A stretch of DNA of 64,000 nt from Monoplex corrugatus. Taxonomy: Eukaryota > Mollusca > Gastropoda > Littorinimorpha > Ranellidae. Within the stretch, counting starts at the first letter, position 1. Each line of letters opens with the position of its first letter. The DNA lies in contig CM060312.1 of assembly GCA_030674185.1 (NCBI GenBank), positions 28,325,835-28,389,834 of the forward strand, in the 5' to 3' direction. The position numbers and the translations under genes are program-made. Positions 22,340 through 35,272 of this stretch are shown here, one piece after another. The notes beneath the pieces are model-generated. The model saw only the letters and a program-made list of their open reading frames with translations. It had not been told where the DNA came from and did not search any database.

Positions 22340-23389
22340 GGATCAAGTCATTTCATACAATCATGTAATATTTTGCAGTGCAGACAGCATGTAGGCAGAT
22401 CACAGCCTTCCTTCCAGTCCACCAGCTTGGTTTTTAACTTCAGGTCTGGCAAACAGTATTTCATGAAAAATACTTCTGCTGCTTCCAATCCAATCACCAA
22501 CTTACTATCGTGCCACTGGCATATAGGGTAGCAATATGTTCGCAGTTTCTGTAATAAGTCCTTTTGTCCCAAACTGAATTGGTAGCCGTGTGCTCAGCCT
22601 CCATCCTACAGGACTTTGCCCAATCACCAGCCTAGAGGACCAGAAATTCGTGCTTTGTCAGGCCTCTGCCCTTTAACCTGTCTGGTTTTGGTGGCCCTAC
22701 TAGTATCTGAAACGATGGCCAGCATTGCTCTTGGGATCTTCGAGGCATGCAATTTCCCTGACCATGATAGGATGGCCATCTTTTGGACACCTGTTTTACA
22801 GGTCGAAGACGAGCTAACCCAATGAGCTGTAATGTGTATGATTATTTCATAATATATTAAAAAAAAAAAAGATGGTAGCATCACAGTGTTAACTCCTGCT
22901 TCTTCCTTTTTCATTGATCATCTGCATGGTTGAGCCATATCTGGCAATGAAATGGCCATTTTGTCCAATTCCTGCTGGTTGCCATGGAGAACTGCAGGGA
23001 CTGGTTGGTGTAATGGTCAGGTATCATTCTCATCTGATGTAGATGACCACGTAGACATTTGAGTTGTACTGGATGTCTCCATAGTTCGTTAGAAGGCACC
23101 TACATGCCTTGAACCTCTGACTTCAGCCCACTAGGTATTCTGTAGGTTGCCCTTAGCTTATGGCCATGAGATCTACAGCATGAGTGCTGGGTGCTAGGGC
23201 TTTACACAGCCCTCATTCACCCGATAACTCTGTCATAAGATTTAGGAAGCATTCACTACATGTGGCCATGCCAAGAGCCACCCTGCCATCCTGATAGAAA
23301 CCACCAGTCAGTCTCAGAATGCTCATTTGTCCAGGCAAGTCTGCTGGCTTATTTTGAGACCTGCTTAATTGTCCAGACAAACCTGCAGG
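22340..23389. other. Non-coding, probably old repeat DNA
   Basis: No gene supported. 22,600-22,830 has an open frame (MPNHQPRGPEIRALS) resembling a repeat seen in invertebrates rather than a protein family. A tRNA-like TTGGTGTAATGGTCAGG near 23,004-23,020 hints at a degraded SINE head. Confidence 0.35.
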
Positions 23390-23645
23390 CTTATTTTTTT
23401 GTAGCTAAACTTTGCACCTGAAGGCTATTTTCAAGACCTTGCTAGTGCATAGTGTTTTGCACAGGCACGGGAAGTCTGCAAGATAATTGCTGGTAAATTT
23501 GGGAGGAGCGCATATGGAATTGTGCCGGTGCGATGAATCCCTGATAAACATATTCCAAACTCCTGAAGGCCTTGCGATCCACTGTCTGCCACCTGGACCC
23601 GCTGGATCGGGGACAGTAGCCCCACTACCAAGTTGGAAGCAGCCT
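23390..23645 (+). mobile_element. SINE-like repeat, family 3 (inverted relative to the 27.3 and 28.2 kb copies)
   Basis: The segment with CAAGACCTTGCTAGTGCATA, then GCAGGCACGGGAAGTCTGC-like sequence and AATTGCTGGTAAATTTGGG, matches the reverse complement of 27,345-27,480, so it is a third copy of the same dispersed family in the other orientation. Confidence 0.55.
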
Positions 23646-24039
23646 TTCCCAGGTTAACCTGCTAAGGGGCTTGAGCAAGAAACTGCTTCAAGATTCCGAA
23701 AGTGATAAACTGATCCACCAACATGTGTCATCTCTGAGTCAACAGAGGACATTAGAGTCACATAAACTATAAACTTGTGTGTACCTCTAGTGAAGGACTT
23801 ATGTAGTTCTTGGAGTGAACAGAAAGAGGTGAAGAGCTACATGACAGTGATTATGGTGCTTTAAAAGGTATGAGTTGTTGAAGTTGGTGTGAAGGTGGTA
23901 ATGAGAAGTTTAGTTATGATATGCACAGTATTTTACAAAGAGGGGTGGTGTCGATGAACTGACATTATCTAGCAGTGGAGATAGACGTGGATTGTTCGTG
24001 TTTTCTGTGTAACATTCTGCTAGCATGGAAATGAGATGT

Positions 24040-24420
24040 TATCATGATACTAAACATCAGATATGCTGATCATACCACCAATAAGCAAGTGCATCCGATC
24101 ATTGAGCATCACATGGGACTATATGAAGATCTGCTGACCTCAGGAAAAGAAAACTGTTTTTATGACTGAGGAACAAGATCCAATGACCTTGCTAAATCAA
24201 TCCTCCAGGGAACTGTTAAGGGAAGAAGATGGAGAGGAAGACAAGAAAATGATGGACTGACAATATTGCAGAATGGACAGAGAAATCATTCGCAGAGACT
24301 CAGGCTCTGGCACACAACTGATAGACCCGGAAGATATCTGGTGAACAAATCTTTACTGTGGTGCCCCAATAACTCCTCAAGGAGTTGAGGGAGAAGGAGA
24401 TGCCAGCAGTGGGGATAACT
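24040..24420 (+). mobile_element. RTE-like LINE C-terminal fragment
   Basis: Plus-strand pieces in order: YADHTTNKQVHPIIEHHMG, YEDLLTSGKEN, GTRSNDLAKSILQGTVKGRR, and RQENDGLTILQNG. These are the familiar LINE tail (TNEEVR..IGPHEDLL..GHV.RS.GLAKTILQGTV.GGRRRGRQ). One in-frame stop and at least one indel. Homologous to the copy at 53.2-53.7 kb. Confidence 0.8.
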
Positions 24421-24953
24421 GTGGACTGTTCTGTGTCTTTCCAGTAATGTTTAGGTGTTGGCAGTTCTGCTTCAGTGGAGGATAGGGCAACTGCTTTATC
24501 TGTTTATTTGAAGCAAAGGAATGTGGCCTTGAGTTTTGGTATAGTGTCTCTCTTGAATTCTAGCAGAGTGGGGCTCCTGATGCAGACAGGTGACCATGGC
24601 ACCATTGATATATCCACTCCCACCACCTTCCATGCCACTTCAGCAGTATTGCCCTTACATTGCTTTTTGCAGCTCTTTGATGCCAATTTTTCAGTTGAAG
24701 TACCAGTGCCAGAAAGTCCATGGAGGCTCCAGTGATATCAAGCTGCTGCAGGAGCATCCACCAGATGAGACTTTGCAGTGATGCCTGGTCACTTGAGTTA
24801 CATATTTAATTGAGCCAGTTCTGATTCATCTTAGACAGGAACCAGTGTTCGAAGGAGTTAGTAGTGTATACTAACACATGAGCAAAGCCATTTCCAAAAG
24901 TGGCAGGCAGACGCTTGTTCATGATTGGTTTTCAGGTACAGGAAGTGATGGCG

Positions 24954-24956
<3 letters not shown>

Positions 24957-25010
<54 letters not shown>

Positions 25011-25070
25011 CATGGCTTGTGTGTGTGTGCATGGGCTTGTGTGTGTATTCGTGCATGTGTGTGTGCTTTT

Positions 25071-25114
<44 letters not shown>

Positions 25115-25236
25115 ACAAGCGTATGTGATTGTATGCGTATGTGTGTGTGAAGCAGAAAGAGTGTGTGTGTATGTGTGTGTGAAACAGAAAGAGAGAGAGA
25201 GAGTGTGTGTGTGTGTTGTGTGGTGTGTGTGTGTGT
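24957..25236. repeat. Compound (TG)n microsatellite
   Basis: Near-pure (TG)n at 24,957-25,008 and 25,071-25,112, joined by imperfect TG-rich DNA and a short (GA)n at 25,187-25,204. The long Cys/Val or His/Thr frames across it are artefacts. Confidence 0.95.
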
Positions 25237-25694
25237 GCTGAAACTTGTCTTTGTTGTCATCCTGTAAACATTTGGTGTCCCCCTGGTACAGAGAAAGAAA
25301 ACTAACTTTTGTCATCTGAAACTGTTCTACCCCAGGCTGATTGTCAAAGTGATCGGAGTAGGCTTACTTGTGTGTGTATATACATGTATATATACTGATA
25401 GATAGGCCTACTGGTAATAAATAACTATTGCAACTGAGGCAGTAGACAGACAAGTAGATAAAGAAGAGACAATGAAAGATAAATCTATACTTACACATTA
25501 ACAGATATAGCCTATATATACACACACAAAATGAGAAATCTATATTGATAATATATATTTTCAATAATAACCACAATTATCATCGAACGCAGTTCAAAAT
25601 ACAATGCACAAAAAATGAGCTGATGTGAATATAAATGATATAAATGTACACCATCAGAAAATATCACAATGGCAGCTTTGATATATACAAAATA

Positions 25695-25696
<2 letters not shown>

Positions 25697-25746
<50 letters not shown>
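25697..25746. repeat. (AC)n microsatellite
   Basis: About 50 bp of pure AC. Confidence 0.95.
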
Positions 25747-25749
<3 letters not shown>

Positions 25750-25969
25750 GGATTCAAGGAAGACGCTCCAAAAGCCATCAAAAGGTAAGTTTGAAACACA
25801 ATATTACCATAAAATTATATGGATTTCAGGTAATAGAAGGCACTGTTCAAAAGAATCAAGGTATTTCCACACTCATAATTTATGAAAACCATATCACAAC
25901 CAGTGCAGTTCACACTTAGCAGTCTTTTTTTGGGCAAAATGAAGCCTTGGATAAAATGCACAAAACAGT

Positions 25970-26530
25970 CTGTATAAGTGATAGGAAGTATTACATAATG
26001 TAATGAGAAATGGGGTCTTTATCTTTTTGGGGTGATACGAATTATACGTATATACAAAGTAAACAGAATCTGTATTCTTGGGGTAGTAGGAAGCCTTATG
26101 AATATTATGTTGTAAACAGGGTTTAAGTAAATCTTTATGGGTGACAGAAAGCTTTACACACATATAATGTTAACTTTACACATATATAATGTTAACAGAG
26201 TTGAGATCTTTCTGAGCATAGGAAGCCTTATATATAATGTAGTAAACAGGGTCTTTATGGATTATCGTCTATATAAGCCATATAACATAAGCCATATAAT
26301 ATGTTACATATTTTTGCGGGTGATTGGAAGACATATATATAATATATATAATATATAATATATAGGCCCATAATATATTATATAATATATATAATATTAT
26401 ATATATATATAGGCCTTATATTATATATTAATAATATATATTTTATAATATATTATTATATACATATATGTAGGATCTGTATCTTTTGGGTGATAGGAAG
26501 CTTCATGTAAATATAATGTAGCAAACAGAT
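25970..26530. repeat. Degenerate minisatellite of about 52-55-bp units with embedded (TA)n
   Basis: About seven diverged units share GGTGATAGGAAGCCTTAT, then ATAATGTAGTAAACAG and GGTCTTTAT. They recur near 25,975, 26,030, 26,083, 26,140, 26,215, 26,320 and 26,490. The penultimate unit is stretched by an AT-rich palindromic (TA)n tract at 26,325-26,470, apparently an expansion of its own TATATAATAT core. Confidence 0.65.
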
Positions 26531-26722
26531 AACATGAAAGTTGATACATGACATACAGGAAACGGAATTAACTCATGAGGAGGGTACATTTTAAGTATTA
26601 CTTTACCAGAATGGTATATCACATAAGGAAAAGAGAAGGCAGATACACCATTCTGGCTGGTAATTTTTGTAATTCAGTCTTTGAATGGTTTGAAAAGTAT
26701 TTCAGATCAAACACAATCATAG

Positions 26723-26960
26723 CTGGCCCCAGTAGCTCAGTTGGTTTGTGCATCGGATTCTCATGTAATGGTTGTGGGTTTGAATCCTGGGCTGCGCTAC
26801 ATTAAAACTGACCTTCTCACTGTCCAATCTTAACATCATTGTTGTTCTGGTGGTGTCGGTATAGAATTAGATAGGTCCCATTTCCCCCCACTTCCCTGGG
26901 ACGGTTATCCCCGTCGGCCATAACCTGAGGTGGGTGTTGACGTTAAAACTGAACCAAATC
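26723..26960 (+). mobile_element. tRNA-derived SINE (family 6) with target-site duplication
   Basis: A 238-bp insertion flanked by a perfect 12-bp direct repeat, ACACAATCATAG, at 26711-26722 and 26961-26972. The head is tRNA-like: A box TAGCTCAGTTGG (about 26,733) and B box GGGTTTGAATCC (about 26,776), about 40 bp apart as in Pol III promoters. The body ends AAAACTGAACCAAATC. The intact duplication suggests a fairly recent copy. Confidence 0.85.
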
Positions 26961-27334
26961 ACACAATCATAGGCAATCATTACACAACATGTGAAAATGG
27001 GTCCATTTGTTCTTGTTGGTTTACATGAATTAAACAAAAATCCTATGTCTGTGCTACTACATCATAAGCTGTTTGTTATCATTGGTCAAGTCTGTAATAC
27101 TCTGAGAGGGAAAAAGTATGGATGATATTGTCAAGGCTGTTCTTAAGAAACGAATTAACAACTATAGACATTTCTGGGACATGTAGACCAATATCCAAAT
27201 GTTCCACTTCTTAAGAAAAGGCTTAATCCTTATCAGAGAGGTTTTTTTTTTTTTTTGTAGAGTTGCTACTTACAATTCAACCTTCATATGAGGCCTTCTT
27301 GATTATGAGTGATGATGAAGACATCATGTGGAGG

Positions 27335-27685
27335 TCAAAACACAGGTAGTTCAAGGGCGATTCATCACACTCAGACAACACCATATGTGCTCCACCCAAA
27401 TCTGCCAGCAATAATAATATCTGGCAGACTCCCTAAGCCTGCACAAAACCCTGCATGCTGGCAAGGTCTTGAAATAGCCGGGGTTGAGGGGGGGGGGGGG
27501 TGGCAGCAGAGAGACCAATGGAGCACTAAGCTGTCACCACCAGAATCAAGGAAGCATTATGATGGGCAGTGAACAGGCCAGCTTTTAATATTGTAGACTG
27601 GGATTCAACTTGATATGCCAGATCCTGAGTCCATAGCTCTATCAAAAAATGCAATGGCCTGCATCAAGTTTTTTAAGTAAAAACA
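27335..27685 (-). mobile_element. SINE-like repeat, family 3
   Basis: Shares with 28,200-28,500 the series TCTGCCAGCAAT, GGCAAGGTCTTGAAATAG, ATGGGCAGTGAACAGGC and CTGAGTCCATAGC. On the minus strand the last part forms a tRNA-like head with a B-box-like AAGTTGAATCCC. A poly-G run at 27,486-27,500 interrupts it. Confidence 0.6.
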
Positions 27686-27868
27686 CATGTTATATGCAGA
27701 AACACACACTATACATCTTTGCTGTTTTTATCCTTACAGAAGTGTTTCATCACATGACCCACCATTTCCCCCTGTAATCTAGTGTATTTGTCATAGAAAC
27801 TTTACATATTTTGCAAGAGTGAATATACAAAAAAGGGGCAAGAACAGGCATCAACAAAATGTACATGA

Positions 27869-28144
27869 ATGAAAGTAAAAAGCCAATCAAATATATCAAT
27901 TTATAGAGATTCTGAAGAGAGTGTATTTACTCTGATAAAAGAGAGTCAGGAAAGACTTACCCTGCTGCCAATAATCTCTGAGACTGTACTGAGAGATACT
28001 TTTGTAAAACCATCAAATATATTTGAAACCAGAAAAAACACACAAAAAAAGAATAAGAATGCGTATTTAATACAAGACAAGACAGGTTTGTCCAGTATGT
28101 CAGAAATCAATATACCCCTCTGTTGTCTAATGAAAAAACATTAA
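27869..28144 (+). other. Open frame of unknown status
   Basis: A 91-codon open frame (starting MKVKSQSNISIYRDSEESVF) lies between two SINE copies. It has no recognised domain, and its Lys/Asn-rich end follows the AT-rich base composition. Probably chance. Confidence 0.1.
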
Positions 28145-28199
28145 CTAAAGTCTTTACTTCTACTTTTTCTATTGCTTCAAAGATCTTTGTCCAAGGTGT

Positions 28200-28505
28200 T
28201 TGGAGTCAGTTCAAGTGGCGTTCATTGAACTTGGACAATTCTGTAACTGTTCCATTCATATCTGCCAGCAATTATCTGCCACCTCCAAGAGCCTGAGCAC
28301 TGGCAAAGTCTTGAAATAGGGAAGGGGATAGGATCTACGACACATTAAGCTGATACCACCAAAAGGATTGAATCATTAAGATGGACAGTGAACAGGCTAG
28401 CTTTTACGTTGTGGGCTGGGATTGAACTTGAGACATCAGGTCCTGAGTCCATAGCACTGTCAAAAGAACCCAACGGTTTGCATGAGAGCATACTTGTAAC
28501 CTTAC
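28200..28505 (-). mobile_element. SINE-like repeat, family 3
   Basis: Second minus-oriented copy, with ATCTGCCAGCAATTATCTGC, GGCAAAGTCTTGAAATAG, ATGGACAGTGAACAGGC and GGTCCTGAGTCCATAGCAC in the same order as at 27.3 kb. The minus-strand head has the B-box-like AAGTTCAATCCC. Confidence 0.65.
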
Positions 28506-30315
28506 AGTATATGCTATTACATCAGTCATGTGACAGTGTTTATTAGATACACTATTTTATGAAATAGATATGTTTATGAAATACATACACTTATCTTGTA
28601 GAGATATACTTTCAGCATAGAAAACCAGTCAGCCAACCAACCAGACCAAACTAAACACAATGATGACAACCATGTTTCTGCATAAAAATAACTGAAAACA
28701 CATAAGGAAAAATCTTAATAGGCCTACAATCAGCGTAGAACCAATCAGGCACAAACTGCACCAATTCTTGTTCTCTTTCCCCACTTTCAAAACACACGAT
28801 CAGCAATAACTAATTAAAGGATGTACACCAAAAGAATGCGAAACAATACCAATATTACAAAACAAAAATGTTCACTGTGGGCAAGCAAAATTGCACAAAC
28901 ACATCAAACATTACATGGCACAAAGAACAACAATAACATACAAAAACAAACATATTATTAGATTATTAATGGAGCATTTATATTCCTGAACATATTACCA
29001 ACACATACGCATAATCAGTCTGGATTATATCAATCAAGAAATGTTTAGGACAAAAAGATCTTCCCTCTTTCAAAACAATTCAATGTAATGAAGACAATAA
29101 CCATGTAAAACTTTTTCAGTAACTCGTCCACTTCCTCAACCTTCCAAAAGCAAAGAAGCAAACAAATGTTTCCACAAAAGTGGAATATTATGCAACATAT
29201 TCCTCCTCACAAACTCATGTAGACTGTACATGTACATAGTAGATTAACACATGTTTGATTGTATACAATAGATACACAGAATTTGCACACTGTTCATTTT
29301 GCACACATGCAAAAGCATGTACGCGCACGCGCGCACAACACACACCACACACACTCTTGACTGATTAATGCAATGATGTTTCAATACATAAACATGGAAA
29401 TCATCTGTTCTAGACTGTTCAGCTGCATGTTTTTTCTCTCCTGAGAACTAAAAAAGCACATTTCAGTCATAGAAGGTTTACATGTTTTGTGAAATTAAAA
29501 CTGGAAAGAATTGGCCTCAGCAGGTAGTTGATAAATAGGGTTGGACAGATTTTGTGTCTCTCATTCTCTTCTCTCATACAGACACACACACACACATTCT
29601 CCATATTATTTAAACAGTATTTTAAATAAAAAGCTTATCTAGACTGAAGTTCTATTCACACCTGTGCCATCCAGGCTACAGATTTTAAAAGGAAAAAAGA
29701 TTAAGACTGAAATTTTTTTCAAAAACTTAAATGCAATCTTTCCAGCTTGGACAGTATATTCAAACATTCAAAAATATGTAAATGCTGTTGCTAATATTCA
29801 AAACAGGTCCCATCTTTTTTTCTCCATTTTATAGAGACCAATTATACATGTATTGATAAAATAATACAAAAATGATGTAAGAAATAATTCATCACCAAGA
29901 TCATGAGGTTGGGAGTAAAAGTGAGTTCCAATTATCTTGAATATATTCTGTTGTTTTGCCTTTTGGCAGAATATATGCAACAAAATGTATTTTGAACAAG
30001 TTTTTTGTACAAAGGTACAAAGTGACAACTATCACATAAATTGCTATTGATCTTTCAGAACTAGGTTCCACTTAGAATTGACTATAAACATGACTACAGA
30101 CTACATCTGAAACACTGACAAGGTGAAGAAATGCACTAAAACCAACCACACTAAAAATGCAGTCTAGTTTTCAATGCCATCTGTCTCCCTGAATTCATGA
30201 AGCATTCACAAATAGTATCTTATTTTGATTTGAAATACAATTAATGACAAATGTCTGAAAATGAAATACAATTAATGGCAAATGTTTTAAACAATTTTGT
30301 TCAGAGTAAACGTTA
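28506..30315. other. AT-rich non-coding DNA, no gene seen
   Basis: No supported exon or repeat apart from a short (AC)n at 29,580-29,598 and a CG/CA-rich patch at 29,322-29,355. Confidence 0.5.
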
Positions 30316-30660
30316 AACTAGATGAGCTCAACAGGCAAGTGGATAAAATATCAGACTTCCAGTCGAAAGATCTGGGTTCGATCCTTCCTGCGAGTAAACG
30401 GTGAAAATTATTCCAAGCTCCCAGGTCAACATGCGTGCAGACATGTTAGAGCCTAAACTCTTTTCATGTGTAGATGCATGCGAAACATCAAATATGCATA
30501 GTAAAGATCCTGTAAGTCATATCAAAATCCGGTGGTTTACGGAAACATGAAAACACCCAGCATGTATGCCTACTGTACCAAAGATAAAGTAAGCACACTG
30601 CAGTAACATACCACCTACACAGCAAGGGCAAAACCATGTACAACATGCATCCGAAAAAAA
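30316..30660 (+). mobile_element. tRNA-derived SINE, family 1 (sense)
   Basis: tRNA-like head with B box GGGTTCGATCC (about 30,374), then the family body: CCCAGGTCAACATGCGTGCA, AGTAAAGATCCTGTAAGTC and AACACCCAGCATGTATG. I recognise this as a widespread mollusc SINE. It is the reference orientation for the antisense copies at 38.25, 54.0 and 59.8 kb. Confidence 0.75.
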
Positions 30661-32155
30661 ATCAGACCACTCTAAAAACATTAAAAAAACAACATTTAAT
30701 AAGGGTGGTCTTATAACTCTAAGGTCAGAACTGAGCTAAGTGATCAAGACACCTGAATACTCTGCGGCCTCCTTTGCTGCTTTGCATGCTGTAACCCTGA
30801 TGAAAGCCATGTACCCATTCACAGCTGTGGGGAGAGTAGATCAATACAAAGTGATTGATGGATTGAAGAGAAACTCTGCTGAGAACGTGATAACAATGTC
30901 TTTTCCTTCTTGTGGTAAATCATTTTTTAGCCATTTTGACAATTGAAGAAGCATACTTTTCGTAGTTCAGTCGTCCCAATATATCCCTCAGGTGTAACTG
31001 AAACAGACAACACAGAAGACATGAAATTACTATGAACTTACCTCGTTGTGACGTTTTATCTAGCACAATGGAGAGGACTTGGCATTAACTTGCTCACACA
31101 CACACAACACACACACACACACACACACACACACCCCCAAGCGCGCGCGTGCGCATGCACACTCTTCAAATTCATTTCTTCCTAGACTTTCCCACATCTT
31201 GTGGATTATGGAGGACAGAATATATTAAAACACTGATGCAAAGTAGAACATTTCAATGAAAACAATATTGATGACTGGTGCTATATCAGTATTATATATA
31301 CCAAGGGGTAATTCAGAATGCATCTATTTGCACGATTTTCAGTAATGTAAAACTTGTTTCTGCTGAAATTCATAACACATCATGTCTTCATATATTGTTG
31401 GATTCAATTTCAGATTTTCTTATGATACAAAACTTGTCTCTGTTAACACTCATTACACACTTAAACATTCTTTACCATGTGTTGAGTTATATCATAAGAT
31501 TATTACTTCCCCCTAATAAAAAAAATCCTCCCTCCCTTCTTGATTGTCATAAACTGCACATGTAAAAAAATAGACATAGGGATAAAAAGCAAGGTGATTA
31601 TTCTGCGACAGTACAAACTCACAATGACCGAAAAATCTGCTTACACATCATGAACAATCAGCCTGCATATAACACAGTTTCAGTCTACTTCATGAAACAA
31701 GTGGGCTGAATCAGGTAACAGATTATGCAGAGCAATGTAACAAAGGGGTGAACTTTCAATCTAACACAAGAAATATTAACATTATATCAAATACACATTC
31801 TGACTCTATTTTTGTGTTTTTCTGGTTTATATTGCTTGTACATTGGCAATCACTTTGATTCAGATTTCATTTACAACAAATGTTTTTTCAGATATTTCTA
31901 ATGACATAACCTCTGAAATCAGGTACAGATGCAGGGCAATGCTCTTGCCATCTGGTCTCCAAAGTAAAGGGTGCTGGGTAGGCTTCCTCCCTCCCCTCCC
32001 CTCCCCATACATTCAGAGGCACAAGTTTACTCAAATCAGAAACAAAAGTCATGATCTGAGATGGCCTATGGACCATCCCAGTCATGCCAAAGGTCAAAAC
32101 TGGAAAAGAACTCCAAGAGAGACGATTAGCCTACTCTGCTCACAGTAAACCTCAC
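30661..32155. other. Non-coding DNA with minor repeats
   Basis: 30,780-30,880 resembles a family-4 SINE body (CCATTCACAGCTGTGGGGAG) but is too decayed to be sure. A short (AC)n with a GCGCGC patch is at 31,096-31,155. No gene supported. Confidence 0.4.
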
Positions 32156-32159
32156 TAAC

Positions 32160-32915
32160 AGAACAGCCATACATTCAGTAATGATCCAATCACACCCAAA
32201 CGAATTACTTATTCACTCTTAATGACCCAATCACACCCAAATGAATGATTACCTATTCCCTCTCTTAATGACCTAATCACATCCAAACGAATTACTTATT
32301 CACTCTTAATGACCCAATCACACCCAAACGAATTACTTATTCCCTCTTAATGACCCAATCATACCCAAACGAATTAGTTATACCCTCTCTTAATGACCCC
32401 AATCACACCAAAATGAATAATTACCCATTCCCTCTCTTAATGACCCAATCACACCCAAACGAAATAGCTGTACCCTGTTAATGATCCAATCTCATCCAAA
32501 CGAATTAGTTATACTGTCTCTTAATGACCCAATCACACCCAAACGAAATAGCTGTACCCTGTTAATGACCCAATCTCATCCAAATGAATTAGTTATACTG
32601 TCTCTTAATGACCCAATCACACCCAAACGAAATAGCTGTACCCTGTTAATGACCCAATCTCACCCAAACGAAATAGTAGTACCCTCTCAATGACCCAATC
32701 ACATCCAAATGAAACAGTTATTCCCTCTCTTAATGACCCAACCAGACCCAAACAATTATTCCCCTCTTAATGACCAACCACAACCAAACAAAATAATAAT
32801 TCCCCTCTTAATGACCATATCATATTCTTACGAATCAGTTATATCCTCTAAATGGCCCAATTACACCCAAACAAGATACTTGTACCCACTCTTAATGACC
32901 CAATAACTCCAACTG
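32160..32915. repeat. About 41-bp minisatellite, about 18 units
   Basis: Unit approximates AATGACCCAATCACACCC, AAACGAATTACTTATTCC and CTCTT. At 32,480-32,690 the array has a higher-order dimer of about 80 bp (units ending GTTATACTGTCTC alternate with units ending GCTGTACCCTG). Outer units are more diverged. The plus strand is open across the dimers by chance of period. Confidence 0.92.
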
Positions 32916-34020
32916 ATAAGAATTACCAGATATGACATAAAAGATTTGGGCTATTCTATTCTACAGCCATTCTGATAACCTACTACCATTTTGATAACCT
33001 GTTCGTTTTTTCTCAACTGTTGGTCAGAATTATTAAATTTTAGGGCATTTCTGATTTAGAAAAAATATGTACCAACTCTGTTTTATCTTTGAGAAAAAAG
33101 AAACCCCTGAACAAAATTTGCCAACTTTCCTCTCACACTTGCAAACTAAAGAAAAGTTGTCAAGGCTGATTTTATACAAAAGAACAGCACACCCAACTGA
33201 AGTACTTGCAAAGGGTCCACTGTCAAATATCAAAGAATATTCAATAGAATTCCACAATGGTGACAAGTTCACACAAGCAAATTATAAAGCACAGGTGCAC
33301 AAGTTGGAGTACTTACTGGAAGGAAAACAGATCTATATGTTGACATTAATATAAAAGCACACAAAGCTGTATATATAGCCATGTTATTGACAGATGAATA
33401 AACAAACACAGGCACACATGTTTATAAGATTAATGAGCAAAGTCATACAATGGCAGATTGATGAAGAACCACAGGCATGTGCATCAAGGATTACAATGGA
33501 AAGACACAACAATCTTCAGCATATACATCTACAGATTAATGGAAGCAGGTTGCAATCCACAGGAGAATAAGCAGCATGTGAAGCACTAGGCAGACTGTGG
33601 ATGAGACTAACAACTACAGTTCCAAACAGGTCTGGCCGATGTGAATGAAAATATGGCTAGTGCCTGACCATGTGACTGATCGTGATACAGCATTACCACA
33701 TTACAATGTTGTAAGCATTGGATCACAGCTGTTTCTTCCATTTTCAGCATGGAAGCTGTCTTTTTTTTTTTTTCTTTTTCTTTCTTTTTTTTTTTAAGTT
33801 GTGTAGTTTGAGTGAGCATCTGCTGTTTTGATAAATCAAAAGTAAGCCACTGCCTCTAACATCATGCTTTTGATATACACATTGTTGCAGACAACAAATC
33901 TTGGATGTTGATTGTCATTTTGTTGTTGTTGTAGATTTTACATATGACCCATTATTTCAATTAATTAAAATGCAGTGCTGATAATGTGGAGGCTGTGGGA
34001 TCAATCCCATGAGAGCCTGT
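32916..34020. other. Non-coding DNA, no gene seen
   Basis: A 95-codon frame at 33067-33354 shows no recognised domain or splice context. A pyrimidine-rich run is at 33,762-33,795. Confidence 0.4.
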
Positions 34021-34027
34021 ATACATA

Positions 34028-34132
<105 letters not shown>

Positions 34133-34401
34133 TGTGGTATTAATGAATATTTTTGTCATGGAATTATCCAAGCATGACGATTCCCTCCAAAGAAAAATCA
34201 AAACTGGGTATCATATCTACAAAACTAAAACTGCATTCTCTATGACAATAAAATTAAAACTGGCTGACTGGTTATTTGTCTTTGATTTTAACTTTAAAGG
34301 CAGCTTTTTTACTCACTTCATGTGACCAGACCTATGTACAAGTTTTCTTTTCATCCCTCAAAACTGAAAACCCAGCAGCAAATGGATAGGCCTGACAAGC
34401 A

Positions 34402-34407
34402 TTTATT
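34402..34407 (-). promoter_or_regulatory. Candidate poly(A) signal of the kinase gene
   Basis: The minus strand reads AATAAA about 117 nt after the proposed stop codon at 34524-34526. Position fits a short 3' UTR. It depends on the terminal exon being right. Confidence 0.35.
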
Positions 34408-34523
34408 TCTAACAGTTATGACTCCCTCGTTGCTGGCATCTGTACTCAAGTCTGTGTAATGTTATTCCACAGCTGCGATGGTCACGTGACTAGGCACCAG
34501 CAATGTCTTTTCATTCACACAGT

Positions 34524-34662
34524 TCAGACCCCCTGCAGGCTGTAGACGAATGTGTGGACGAGTACCTCCAGCAGAGAGGGGTTGTGAGTCAGAAGAACAG
34601 TAGTACTGACTGCAGCCTGAAGCCTGGCTTGACCCAAATCCCTCACCATCATCTCCCGGTCA
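34524..34662 (-). CDS. NEK-like kinase, candidate terminal exon
   Basis: After a possible acceptor (GTGACAG at 34,668-34,663) the minus strand reads DREMMVRDLGQARLQAAV, then LLTHNPSLLEVLVHTFVY and a stop at 34526-34524. The phase (one base needed to complete a Ser codon after AG of the previous exon) fits exactly, and an AATAAA follows. The Leu-rich helical pattern suits NEK C-termini. Weak points: the acceptor has a poor pyrimidine tract, and the plus strand is also open here (DPLQAVDECVDEYLQQRG). The region lies between (TG)n tracts. Confidence 0.45.
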
Positions 34663-34696
34663 CTGTCACATAGTGCTTTACTCACTCATTGTATAA

Positions 34697-35272
<576 letters not shown>

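Noticed and set aside
22616..22825. 69-codon frame MPNHQPRGPEIRALSG as a host gene
   Set aside because: No splice context or domain, and the sequence looks like part of an old dispersed repeat.
26725..26800. Functional tRNA gene
   Set aside because: A and B boxes are present, but the sequence is the head of a 238-bp SINE with target duplications and mismatched stems. No other convincing tRNA gene was seen.
32160..32915. CRISPR-like periodic repeat
   Set aside because: Direct repeats abut one another with no unique spacers, and the genome is eukaryotic. The arrays at 14.7 and 60.05 kb are also plain tandem repeats.
34540..34670. Plus-strand frame DPLQAVDECVDEYLQQRG as an exon
   Set aside because: The minus-strand reading fits the phase of the kinase gene and ends with a stop and AATAAA, while the plus frame lacks a convincing acceptor. 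Kept as an alternative only.
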